Origin: an uncultured Eubacteriales bacterium | Lineage (GTDB): Bacteria; Bacillota; Clostridia; Lachnospirales; Cellulosilyticaceae | Length of the DNA: 27,825 bases | Direction: 5' to 3' | NCBI GenBank assembly: GCA_900551325.1 | Contig: URVM01000032.1 | Location: 1 to 27,825 of the forward strand | In this document: positions 15,046 to 24,100 of the stretch, piece after piece | How positions within the stretch are numbered: position 1 is the stretch's first letter | Layout: each line of letters opens with the position of its first letter | The notes under the pieces: generated by a model | What the model saw: only the letters and a program-made list of their open reading frames with translations | The model's database searches: none | What the model was told of the DNA's origin: nothing | Program-made: the position numbers and the translations under genes

Positions 15046-15078
15046 CAAAAAGCTGCCACACTAAGTGTGACAGCTTTC
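15046..15078 (-). terminator. Terminator of the pyruvate:ferredoxin oxidoreductase gene
   Basis: On the minus strand AAAGCTGTCACACT pairs with AGTGTGGCAGCTTT with one mismatch around a minimal loop, followed by TTTGTTGTT. It lies about 18 bases after the stop codon. Confidence 0.88.
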
Positions 15079-15096
15079 ATTATTCCAAAAGGAATA

Positions 15097-18000
15097 TTAT
15101 TGTTGTTCTGCTAATCTCTTATAACCTTCATAACGCTCTTTAGCATGTTTTTCTGCTAAGTTGAAGAGTTGTTCACTCTCTTCTGGGTATTGTTTAGCAA
15201 GTGAAGAATAACGTACTTGTTCCATAATGAAGTCTCTGAAGCTTTCTGTTGGCTCTTTAGAGTCTAAGATAAATGGATTTTTGCCTTCTTCTTCTAATAA
15301 TGGATTGTATCTGTATAAATGCCAGTAACCAGCTTTAACAGCATCAGCCATATTTTCCATAGAGCATCCCATACCTTTTTTAAGACCATGGCTAATACAT
15401 GGTGAGTAAGCGATGATGATTGATGGACCATCGTATGCTTCTGCTTCAAGGATTGCTTTAATTGTTTGGTTCTTATCTGATCCCATAGCAACTTGAGCTA
15501 CATATACGTTACCGTAGCATGTCATCATCTTACCAAGATCTTTCTTCTTAGCTCTCTTACCTGCTGCTGCGAATTTTGCAATAGCTGCAACTGGTGTTGA
15601 TTTAGATGATTGACCACCTGTGTTAGAGTAGATTTCTGTATCGAATACAAGAACGTTTACGTTTTCACCTGATGCAAGTACATGGTCAAGACCGCCGTAA
15701 CCGATGTCGTATGCCCATCCGTCACCACCAAGAATCCATTGTGAACGTTTTACTAAGTAATCTTCTCTTTCAGCAATTTCTTTAATAAGAGTTACTGCTT
15801 TTTCATCTGTTAATGTATGGTTTGCAAGAAGTTCACTTACAGCTTTACTTGCTGCTTTTGAACCTTCGCCATTTTCTTTATTTGCTAACCAGTTACCAAA
15901 TACTTCTTTGTATTCAGCTGGAATATCCATAGCTACTAATTCTTCCATGTTTTCTTGGATTTTGTTTCTAATTTGTTTAACACCAAGGAACATACCGAAA
16001 CCATATTCAGCATTATCTTCGAAGAGTGAGTTAGCCCATGATGGACCTTTACCTTCGTGGTTTGTTGTATATGGTGTTGATGGTGCACTACCACCCCAAA
16101 TTGATGAACAACCTGTTGCGTTAGCAATCATCATACGGTCACCGAAGAGTTGTGTTACAAGTTTGATGTATGGTGTTTCACCACAACCTGCACATGCTCC
16201 TGAGAATTCCATAAGTGGTGTTTTGAATTGGCTATCTTTAACTGTTTTACCTTCTACAAGGTCACCTTTGTAAGATACTTCTTTAACCACATAATCCCAG
16301 TTAGCTGATTCTTTTTCTACTTGCTCTGCAAGTGGTTCCATAAATAATGCTTTACCTTTAGCTGGACAAACTTGAGCACAGCTTCCACATCCTGTACAGT
16401 CAAGAGCACTTACTTGGATTCTGTATTCAAGACCTTCAAATGCTTTACCAATTGCTTTCTTAGTTTCGAAACCTTCTGGTGCATTTGCTTTTTCTTCAGC
16501 ATTTACAAGAACTGGTCTAATACATGCATGTGGACATACATATGAACATTGGTTACATTGGATACATTTTTCAACATCCCATCTTGGAATATCTACTGCA
16601 ATACCACGTTTTTCGTAAGCTGATGTACCAGCTGGGAATGTACCATCTTCATAGCCATTGAATGTACTTACTGTAAGGCTGTTACCTTCTTGAGAGTTGA
16701 TTGGCTCAACAATGTTTTTGATGAAGTCTGGTTTTTCTTCTGTAGCGCCACATGAGCATGAGCCACATCCGCAACCTTCTTCTGATGCTTTCCAAGAAGC
16801 TGGAACTTCTACTTTATGGATTGCTGTCATACCTTTTTCTACTGCTTCGTAGTTCATAGCAAGTACTTTTTCACCTTTCTTACCATAAGCTTTGTTGATA
16901 GAAGCTTTAAGGTATTCTACAGCATCTTTTTCATCAATGATGTTAGCAAGTTTGAAGAAAGCAGATTGCATGATCATGTTGATACGTGATCCAAGACCGA
17001 TTTCTTTTGCAATATGTGTAGCATCTACTGTGTAGAAGTTAATTTCATTTTCAGCAATGTATTTTTTCATTGTTGCTGGTAAGTTTTGTTCAAGACCTGC
17101 TAAATCCCATTCTGTATTAAGAACGAATGTTCCGCCTTTTTTAAGACCTTTAAGAATGTCGTATTGGTTTACGAATGCTTGCTTGTGGCAACCAATGTAA
17201 TCCGCTTCGTCAATAAGGTATGTTGAACGGATAGGAGTATCACCAAATCTTAAGTGAGACATTGTGATACCACCAGATTTTTTAGAGTCATAATCAAAGT
17301 ATGCTTGAACATATTTGTTTGTATGTTCACCAATGATTTTGATAGCTTGTTTGTTAGCACCAACTGTACCGTCTGAACCAAGGCCCCAGAATTTACATCT
17401 GATTGTACCTGGTGATGCAATTTTAAGTGTATCTTTTGGTTCGATTGATGTATTTGTTACATCATCTACGATACCTAATGTGAATCCATTTTTTGGTTGT
17501 TCACTTACTAGGTTATCAAGTACTGCTTTAAGAGATGTTGGTGTTACGTCTTTTGAACCAAGACCGTAGCGTCCACCAATGATTACTGGTTTTCTATCGC
17601 TTTCATAGAAAGCTGCGCGTACGTCTAAGTAAAGAGGTTCGCCGATTGCACCTGGCTCTTTTGTACGGTCAAGAACACAGATTTTCTTAGCTGATGTTGG
17701 AATAGCATTTAAGAAATGTTCTGTTGAGAATGGTCTGTATAAGTGAACTTTTACAAGACCAAAGCTTCCGCCGTTTGCATTCATATGGTCAATAGTTTCT
17801 TCAAGAGCTTCTGTTACAGAACCCATAGCAATTACTACGTTTTCAGCATCTTCAGCACCATAGTAATCAAATAAACTATGTTTTCTTCCTGTTAATGCAG
17901 AAATTTGTGCCATGTAATCTTCTACGATACCAACGATGTTGTTGTAGAATTTGTTTGAAGCTTCTCTTGTTTGGAAGTAAATGTCAGGGTTTTGAGCTGT

Positions 18001-18651
18001 ACCACGTGTTACAGGGTGGTTTGGTGAAAGTGCTCTGTTTCTGAATTCTTGTAAAGCTTCTTGATCAACTAATTTTGCGTATTCGCTATAATCTAAAACT
18101 TCTACTTTTTGGATTTCGTGAGAAGTTCTGAATCCATCGAAGAAATGGATGAAAGGTAATCTTCCTTTGATTGCTGCAAGGTGAGCTACTGGTGCAATAT
18201 CAGCAACTTCTTGTACAGAACCAGATGCAAGCATAACACATCCTGTTTGACGTGCTGCCATAACGTCTTGGTGGTCACCGAAAATTGATAAAGCTTGTGC
18301 TGCTAAAGCACGTGCACTTACATGAAATACACCAGGAAGAAGTTCTCCTGCTACTTTATACATGTTAGGAATCATAAGAAGTAAGCCTTGAGAAGCTGTA
18401 AATGTTGTTGTTAAAGCTCCAGCTTGAAGTGAACCGTGGAATGCACCTGCTGCACCTGCTTCAGATTGCATTTCTACTACACTTACCTTTTGTCCAAAAA
18501 TATTTTTTCTTCCTTGCGCTGCCCACTCATCTACAACTTCTGCCATTGTTGAAGATGGTGTGATAGGGTAAATAGCTGCTACTTCTGTGAACGCATAAGC
18601 GACATAAGAAGCGGCTGTATTACCATCGATAGTCATCTTTTTTGTTGCCAT
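15097..18651 (-). CDS. nifJ: Pyruvate:ferredoxin (flavodoxin) oxidoreductase
   Basis: Oxidatively decarboxylates pyruvate to acetyl-CoA and CO2, reducing ferredoxin. All domains are fused in 1184 residues as in other bacterial homodimeric PFORs: N-terminal pyrimidine-binding domain (YPITPSSTMAE), CoA/transketolase-type domain, a 2x[4Fe-4S] ferredoxin domain with CIQCNQCSYVCPHAC and CTGCGSCAQVCP, and the TPP-binding domain with GDGWAYDIGYGG and a fourth-cluster set including CAGCGETPY. Just before the ferredoxin domain (about residue 627-636) is an extra Cys-rich run, GCGCGSCSCG, that I do not know from typical PFORs. GAGGAGGG precedes the ATG. Monocistronic; supplies acetyl-CoA for AdhE and reduced ferredoxin. 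Confidence 0.97.
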   Translation of the reverse strand: MATKKMTIDGNTAASYVAYAFTEVAAIYPITPSSTMAEVVDEWAAQGRKNIFGQKVSVVEMQSEAGAAGAFHGSLQAGALTTTFTASQGLLLMIPNMYKVAGELLPGVFHVSARALAAQALSIFGDHQDVMAARQTGCVMLASGSVQEVADIAPVAHLAAIKGRLPFIHFFDGFRTSHEIQKVEVLDYSEYAKLVDQEALQEFRNRALSPNHPVTRGTAQNPDIYFQTREASNKFYNNIVGIVEDYMAQISALTGRKHSLFDYYGAEDAENVVIAMGSVTEALEETIDHMNANGGSFGLVKVHLYRPFSTEHFLNAIPTSAKKICVLDRTKEPGAIGEPLYLDVRAAFYESDRKPVIIGGRYGLGSKDVTPTSLKAVLDNLVSEQPKNGFTLGIVDDVTNTSIEPKDTLKIASPGTIRCKFWGLGSDGTVGANKQAIKIIGEHTNKYVQAYFDYDSKKSGGITMSHLRFGDTPIRSTYLIDEADYIGCHKQAFVNQYDILKGLKKGGTFVLNTEWDLAGLEQNLPATMKKYIAENEINFYTVDATHIAKEIGLGSRINMIMQSAFFKLANIIDEKDAVEYLKASINKAYGKKGEKVLAMNYEAVEKGMTAIHKVEVPASWKASEEGCGCGSCSCGATEEKPDFIKNIVEPINSQEGNSLTVSTFNGYEDGTFPAGTSAYEKRGIAVDIPRWDVEKCIQCNQCSYVCPHACIRPVLVNAEEKANAPEGFETKKAIGKAFEGLEYRIQVSALDCTGCGSCAQVCPAKGKALFMEPLAEQVEKESANWDYVVKEVSYKGDLVEGKTVKDSQFKTPLMEFSGACAGCGETPYIKLVTQLFGDRMMIANATGCSSIWGGSAPSTPYTTNHEGKGPSWANSLFEDNAEYGFGMFLGVKQIRNKIQENMEELVAMDIPAEYKEVFGNWLANKENGEGSKAASKAVSELLANHTLTDEKAVTLIKEIAEREDYLVKRSQWILGGDGWAYDIGYGGLDHVLASGENVNVLVFDTEIYSNTGGQSSKSTPVAAIAKFAAAGKRAKKKDLGKMMTCYGNVYVAQVAMGSDKNQTIKAILEAEAYDGPSIIIAYSPCISHGLKKGMGCSMENMADAVKAGYWHLYRYNPLLEEEGKNPFILDSKEPTESFRDFIMEQVRYSSLAKQYPEESEQLFNLAEKHAKERYEGYKRLAEQQ

Positions 18652-18765
18652 TAGTATTCCCTCCTCAGAATTGTTGATAAATTTAAAATTTTGTACATTG
18701 GTATAGAAATTTATAAATCTTTTTAATAATTTGCTTTTGCAAATAATAATTATCCTTTAACCCTT

Positions 18766-18774
18766 ATTATAGCA
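18766..18774 (-). promoter_or_regulatory. Extended -10 promoter of the PFOR gene
   Basis: On the minus strand TGCTATAAT (18774-18766) is a perfect extended -10; no good -35 lies 17 bases upstream. Downstream in the leader is a palindrome ATTTGC (18729-18734) / GCAAAT (18739-18744), a possible operator or hairpin. Confidence 0.55.
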
Positions 18775-18871
18775 CATTTTTTTGATTTGAAAAGTAATTT
18801 CTCACATTTAAAATATACTTTCTACTATAATAAAAATGATATATATATATTTGAAAAATACCTCTTATCAT

Positions 18872-18899
18872 TTGACAACTGTGGATTTTTAACTATAAT
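18872..18899 (+). promoter_or_regulatory. Promoter of the flavodiiron protein gene
   Basis: TTGACA (18872-18877), 16-base spacer, TATAAT (18894-18899): both boxes are consensus. The start near 18906 gives a leader of about 33 bases with the AAAGGAG site. Confidence 0.85.
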
Positions 18900-18938
18900 T
18901 ATTATTATCTAGCAAATACTATCAAAAGGAGTCTTGTT

Positions 18939-20147
18939 ATGGCTAAACATCTAAATGTTACAAATGCTTTATCTTGGGTTGGTGCCTGTGATCCTGACCT
19001 TAGAATTTTTGACATCGTAATGGAAACCGAATTTGGAACTACTTATAACGCCTACGTACTCAAGGGAAGCAGTAAAATAGCTGTCTTTGAAACTGTAAAG
19101 GCTAAATTTTTTGATACTTATTTAGAAAATCTTAAAACTGTTATTGACCCAAGTAAAATTGATTACATCGTTGTAAACCACACTGAACCTGATCACGCTG
19201 GAAGTGTTGCACGTCTTTTAGAGCTTGCCCCTCTTGCAACAGTTGTAGGTACAACTCATGCTATTAAATATATGAGTGAAATTGTTAATGCTCCTTTTAA
19301 GAGCCTTGTAGTAAAAGATGGAGACACACTTTCTCTTGGTGATAAAACAATTCGCTTTATCGGTGCTCCTTGCTTACATTGGCCAGATTCTATGTACTCT
19401 TACATTGAAGAAGATCGCACCCTTGTAACTTGTGATTCATTTGGTGCTCACTATAGTGATGAACGTATTTTTAAATCTGAACTTGAAGCTGATAAGGAAG
19501 ATGACTACATAAAAGCATATAAGTATTACTATGATATGATTATGGGTCCTTTCAAGCCTTTCGTGCAAAAAGCTTTAGCAAAAATCGAAAACTTAGAAAT
19601 TGATTTTATTTGTCCTGGTCATGGAATGATATTAGACCGTTCTAATATGACTAAATTCATCAACCTTTACAAAGAGTGGAGCATGCCAACTTCAAGACCT
19701 ACTCCTAGCATCGTTATCGCTTACGTATCTGCTTACGGATATACAGAAAAACTTGCACATGAAATACAAAAAGGTATTTTAAGTACAGAATTTAAAGGTG
19801 ACGTATTACTTTATGACCTTGTTACAGCTGATTTTGATGAAGTACTTCGTGAAGCAGGTATGGCGAAAGGTCTTTTAATTGGTTCACCTACAATCCTTGC
19901 TGATACTCTTCCTCCAATCTGGAAGCTCTTAACTTCTTTAAATCCTGTAATTCATAAAGGTATTACAGCTGGATGCTTCGGTTCTTATGGTTGGAGTGGA
20001 GAAGCTACTAAGTACATTCAAGAACGTTTACATCAACTTAAATTCGCTACACCTATTGAACCATTAAAAATTCAATTTAACCCTAGTGAAAGTAACTTAG
20101 CAGACGCCTATAAATATGGTGTAGACTTTGCTAACACTTTACTTTAA
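18939..20147 (+). CDS. Flavodiiron protein (FprA family A-type flavoprotein)
   Basis: Cytoplasmic oxygen and/or nitric oxide reductase that protects anaerobes, taking electrons from rubredoxin or NADH-linked partners. A metallo-beta-lactamase-like domain (1-~250) carries the diiron ligand motif H81-x-E83-x-D85-H86 (NHTEPDHAGS), CDSFGAH and CPGHG. A flavodoxin domain (~255-402) begins IVIAYVSAYGYTEKLA and includes GSPTILADTLPP and FGSYGWSGEA. The 402-residue class A length has no rubredoxin fusion. The ATG follows AAAGGAG. It is divergent from PFOR, an oxygen-sensitive enzyme, which fits a protective role. Whether it prefers oxygen or NO cannot be told. Confidence 0.96.
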   Translation: MAKHLNVTNALSWVGACDPDLRIFDIVMETEFGTTYNAYVLKGSSKIAVFETVKAKFFDTYLENLKTVIDPSKIDYIVVNHTEPDHAGSVARLLELAPLATVVGTTHAIKYMSEIVNAPFKSLVVKDGDTLSLGDKTIRFIGAPCLHWPDSMYSYIEEDRTLVTCDSFGAHYSDERIFKSELEADKEDDYIKAYKYYYDMIMGPFKPFVQKALAKIENLEIDFICPGHGMILDRSNMTKFINLYKEWSMPTSRPTPSIVIAYVSAYGYTEKLAHEIQKGILSTEFKGDVLLYDLVTADFDEVLREAGMAKGLLIGSPTILADTLPPIWKLLTSLNPVIHKGITAGCFGSYGWSGEATKYIQERLHQLKFATPIEPLKIQFNPSESNLADAYKYGVDFANTLL

Positions 20148-20167
20148 ATCCCTTACACGACTTATTT

Positions 20168-20219
20168 AAAAAGCTTAAAATATAAGTCTCTTCTTTCAGG
20201 CCTATATTTTAAGCTTTTT
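20168..20219. terminator. Bidirectional terminator, flavodiiron / BirA-like genes
   Basis: AAAAAGCTTAAAATATA (20168-20184) and TATATTTTAAGCTTTTT (20203-20219) form a 17-bp perfect stem with T-rich ends on both strands, between two convergent genes. Confidence 0.9.
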
Positions 20220-20236
20220 CTTTTATAAAACCTATT

Positions 20237-20995
20237 CTATTGCCCCTTGTAACGTTCATAGAGCTTATTTATCACTTTAGCAATTAACTGACTTCTATTA
20301 CAGTATTTACCGGTAATTTCTGTAAGTGCTATATTTTCTCCATTTGCCTCATGAACATAAATACCAATGCCTACAACCATTCCTTTAACAAATCCACTTT
20401 CTGCTTCAAGTAATATTTGTGTCATAATTCCGGCTAATTTTCTGTTCCTATAATAAAGATTATTATCTCTTCCTATAGTTGTTTCTACACCTGCTTCTTC
20501 TCTTAAAACCTCTTGTACTATTTGGCTGTTTTGCCCTGTTAGGTCCCTTATATCTTCTATATGCTTTTGGATGTCAGTAGCTACACTCATATATACCCCT
20601 TTACCCTCTGGTGAGTAAAAAGTCATCTTATCTTTAGCCTGTCCCTTTTCTTGCTTTTCACTTGCCACTACAGTCCATATTTCATCATCTTCTATATAGG
20701 TCTTTAAAGCTGCCTTATTAGTCGAATCTATAGTTTTATATAGTTGTATACGATGAATAGGAAAATCCTTATTTAGAAATTCCCTAAGCTTTACTTGGGA
20801 TAAGATGTCTGAGTTTATATTTAGGGTATAGCCTTTTTTCTTCACTGATTCAATATCATACCCTTCTTCTTTTAAAAGATTAATATTTTTCCATATAGCT
20901 GCTCTTGAAATCCCTAAGCTTTGCCCTATAGCTTCCCCTGATAAATACTGCCCCTTATGACTTTCTAGTAATTCTAAAAGCTTTAATTTGGTCAT
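20237..20995 (-). CDS. BirA-like winged-helix protein without ligase signature residues
   Basis: A 252-residue relative of the bifunctional biotin repressor/ligase BirA. The N-terminal winged helix is intact (residues 1-60: LSGEAIGQSLGISRAAIWKNINLL). The central domain keeps the fold landmarks DSTN (90-93), SPEGKGVYMSV, RKLAGIMTQ (185-193) and VVGIGIYV. However, the biotin/ATP loop GRGRRGR is replaced by GQAKDKM (118-124), and the catalytic-lysine motif KWPND by GRDNN (175-179). The C-terminal SH3-like domain of ~50 residues is also absent (BirA is usually ~320). Biotin ligation is therefore unlikely; a ligand-sensing repressor is the better reading. AGGAGG precedes the ATG. Divergent from the chitinase gene, with an inverted repeat in its own promoter. 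Confidence 0.85.
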   Translation of the reverse strand: MTKLKLLELLESHKGQYLSGEAIGQSLGISRAAIWKNINLLKEEGYDIESVKKKGYTLNINSDILSQVKLREFLNKDFPIHRIQLYKTIDSTNKAALKTYIEDDEIWTVVASEKQEKGQAKDKMTFYSPEGKGVYMSVATDIQKHIEDIRDLTGQNSQIVQEVLREEAGVETTIGRDNNLYYRNRKLAGIMTQILLEAESGFVKGMVVGIGIYVHEANGENIALTEITGKYCNRSQLIAKVINKLYERYKGQ

Positions 20996-21015
20996 CTTAT
21001 CGCCTCCTATGTATA

Positions 21016-21044
21016 TATATACCTTACCATAATATGAGATGCAA
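21016..21044 (-). promoter_or_regulatory. Promoter of the BirA-like gene
   Basis: On the minus strand TTGCAT (21044-21039), 17-base spacer, TATATA (21021-21016). It would give a very short leader of about 14 bases that still contains the AGGAGG site. Confidence 0.6.
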
Positions 21045-21058
21045 TCCTAATATTATGG
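21027..21058. promoter_or_regulatory. Inverted repeat overlapping the BirA-like gene promoter
   Basis: CCATAATAT (21027-21035) and ATATTATGG (21050-21058) are perfect 9-bp arms separated by 14 bases. The left arm lies in the promoter spacer and the -35 box lies between the arms. Known Firmicute BirA operators also consist of inverted half-sites separated by about 14-16 bases, though with a different (TAAC-type) sequence. Autoregulation is inferred. Confidence 0.55.
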
Positions 21059-21172
21059 ACTAAATATTACAAATAGATTAAATTTATAAAATAATTTAAA
21101 CTTCTTGTTTTATTTTTTAGAAATAATGCTATCATGAAATAGTAAACTATATTTCAAAAGGGGGAAGGTATT

Positions 21173-24100
21173 TTGTTTAGAAAAAAGCTAAAAAAATATC
21201 TTGCATTTACTACTACTTGTCTCTTATCTGCTTCACTCTTTAGTAACCTTACTTTAGCTGCAACTACTCCTGATTATTTACCTGAAGACAGACCTATCCA
21301 GCAACCTATTAAAGACCAAACCCAAAGAAAAATTGTAGGTTACTTCCCTGCTTGGGCCTATAATGAAGAACGAAATGTACAAGCTGACTACATGGTTACT
21401 GATCTTCAATGGGATGACTTAACACACATTCAATATGCCTTTTGTGTAGTAGGTAGTGACAACAAAATCTCCTTCGGTGATGCTAGTGGTGAAAAAGCTG
21501 CTATAGGGGAAGACTTCTCCCAGTGGACTTTAGAAAACGGACCTATTATGCATGATGGCAAAGAAGTTAAACTTGACCCTACCTTACCTTACAAAGGACA
21601 TTTTAACTTACTACAAGTTATGAAAAAACAACATCCAGATGTGAAACTATTAGTTTCTATAGGTGGTTGGGCCGGTTCCCGTGGTTTCTACTCTATGGTT
21701 TCAACTGAAGCTGGTCGTGAAACCTTTGCTAATTCTTGTGTAGATTTCATTAGAAAATATGGCTTTGATGGTGTAGATATTGACTTTGAATATCCAACCT
21801 CTCTCGTTGATGCTGGTAACCCAGACGATTTTGCTACTGCATCACCTTATAGAGCTACTGTAAATGCCAACTACAACAAAATGATGCGTACTTTAAGACA
21901 AAAGTTAGATGCTGCTTCTATAGCTGATGGTAAATACTATATGCAAACTGCAGCTGTACCTGCTTCTGCATGGGTTCTAGGTGGTATGCCAGACCAATCC
22001 TTTGCTAAATACTTAGACTTCTTAAGTGTTATGTCCTATGACTTCCATGGATCTTGGAATGGTTACGTAGAAAACTTAGCTAATATCTATTCAGACCCTA
22101 ATGATACAGAAGTGAAGGGACAAGCACGTTCATACTTAAGTATGGAATGGGCCTATAACTACTACAGAGGCGTATTGCCTTCTGAAAAGATTTTAATGGG
22201 TATTCCTTACTACACACGTGGATGGGAAAAAGTAAACAAAAATGGTAATCCTACAGGTCTTCACGGCACAAGTATTAAAACAAAAATTACTGAAACAGGC
22301 TGGGGTGCAAGTGGTGACTGTAATATCTGGGGTGATGATGATGACCACGATGGTATAGTAGATCCTTCTGGTTCTAACCCACTTTGGCATGTACTTAACT
22401 TAATGGATAGAGATTCTAACTATCAATTATATTGGGATAATGCTGGTAAAGTACCATATATTTGGAATGAACAACGTGCTACATTCCTCTCATTTGAAAA
22501 TGAGCAATCTATTGATGAACGCGTAAAATTCGTTGATAACAAAAACTTGGGTGGTGTACTTATTTGGGTTATGAATGGAGATTATGGCCTAAACCCTAAC
22601 TACGTTCCTGGCTCCACCAATATTCATGAAGGTAAATATACCGTTGGTGATACACTTACTAAACGCTTAAGTTCAGGTTTTAAACGTATAGGTGATGCTA
22701 CAATTTCTCCTGATTCAGGTGCAGGCCTTCCTGAAGTAGCTGTAGGTGTAGACTTTGTAGATAAATACGATCATCCATTTGGAGATTTCTCATTTAAGAT
22801 TACAAACTACTCAAATGAAGATATTCCAGGTGGCTGGACATTCAGCTTTGATGTACCAGATTCTGCTGAAGTGCTTTCTATTTATGGCGTAGAATACACG
22901 AAAAAGCCAAATGGTGCTCTTAATACCTTTACAGTTAAAAGTCCTGGCTGGATGACAATTAAAGCAAATGGTGGTAGTGCTTCTTTTGATGGCAGACATG
23001 CACTTCTTTTCTCTGATATTACAAATCTTCGTTTTAATAACTCTATACCAGTTGGTAATAAAGCTATTACTCCAGAAGTTAAAGTACCTACTATCACTTC
23101 AAGTGTAGCTTCAACTGATACAGGTGCTTATACTATTACTGCAACTATCCCTGCTAATAGTAATGCTACTTCTTATACACTTTATGAGAACAATCAAGCT
23201 GTTAAGACAGGCGCTGTTACTACAGCAGCTCAAACTGTTACCTTTGAAGCTAAAGATCAAGCTATAGGTACTTATATCTATAAGATTACTTTAACTGATG
23301 GCAAGGCTACAAAAGAAGCAACAACTAGCGTTCAAGTAGTTAAAAAACAACTTAAACCAGCTACAATCACTTCAAGTGTGGCTTCAACTCCTACAGGTAC
23401 CTATACAATTACTGCTGCTATTCCTGCACAAAGTAATGCTACTTCTTATTCTCTTTATGAAGATAATCAAGTAGTCAAGACTGGTGCCGTAACAGACACA
23501 GCACAAACAGTAGCCTTTGATGTAACAGATAAGGCTATTGGTACTTATACTTATAAGATTACTTTAACTAACGGTACAGATGTAGTAGAAAGTACGGTTA
23601 TTGTTAAGGTTGTAAAGGCTGATGAACTAGCTACTGCTACCGTATCTCTTTCAGAGACTTCAACTAATGCAGATGCATATAAGGTTTACATTTCGGTTCC
23701 AGCTAATAGCCAAGCTACTAAAGTAACACTTTATGAAGGTCAAAAGGCTATCTTCGAAAGTCCTATTGTTCCAAATGCAGTAACAGCTACAGAACTTAGC
23801 CACCTTGTAAGTAATAATCCTGTAGGTAAGTATACCTATCACGCTATCCTTACAGATGGTACAAAGGCAACTACTTCTAATACAGCAACTATAGAAGTGA
23901 CTGCTAAACCAGTAGATAATACTGTACTTGCACCTTCTATTTCTATTAATCCTACAGTATCTACAACAGGTAAGTATACTGTAACAGCTACTATTCCTGC
24001 TAATAGTAAAGCTACTAACTATACTTTATATGAAGGTTTATCTGCTATTGCACAGGGTGTAGTAACCGAACAAGCTCAATCTATCGTGAAGGAATTCTTG

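Noticed and set aside
15908..16273. 121-codon plus-strand open frame within the PFOR gene
   Set aside because: Antisense shadow of a strongly coding gene with biased codon use; no ribosome binding site or family motif.
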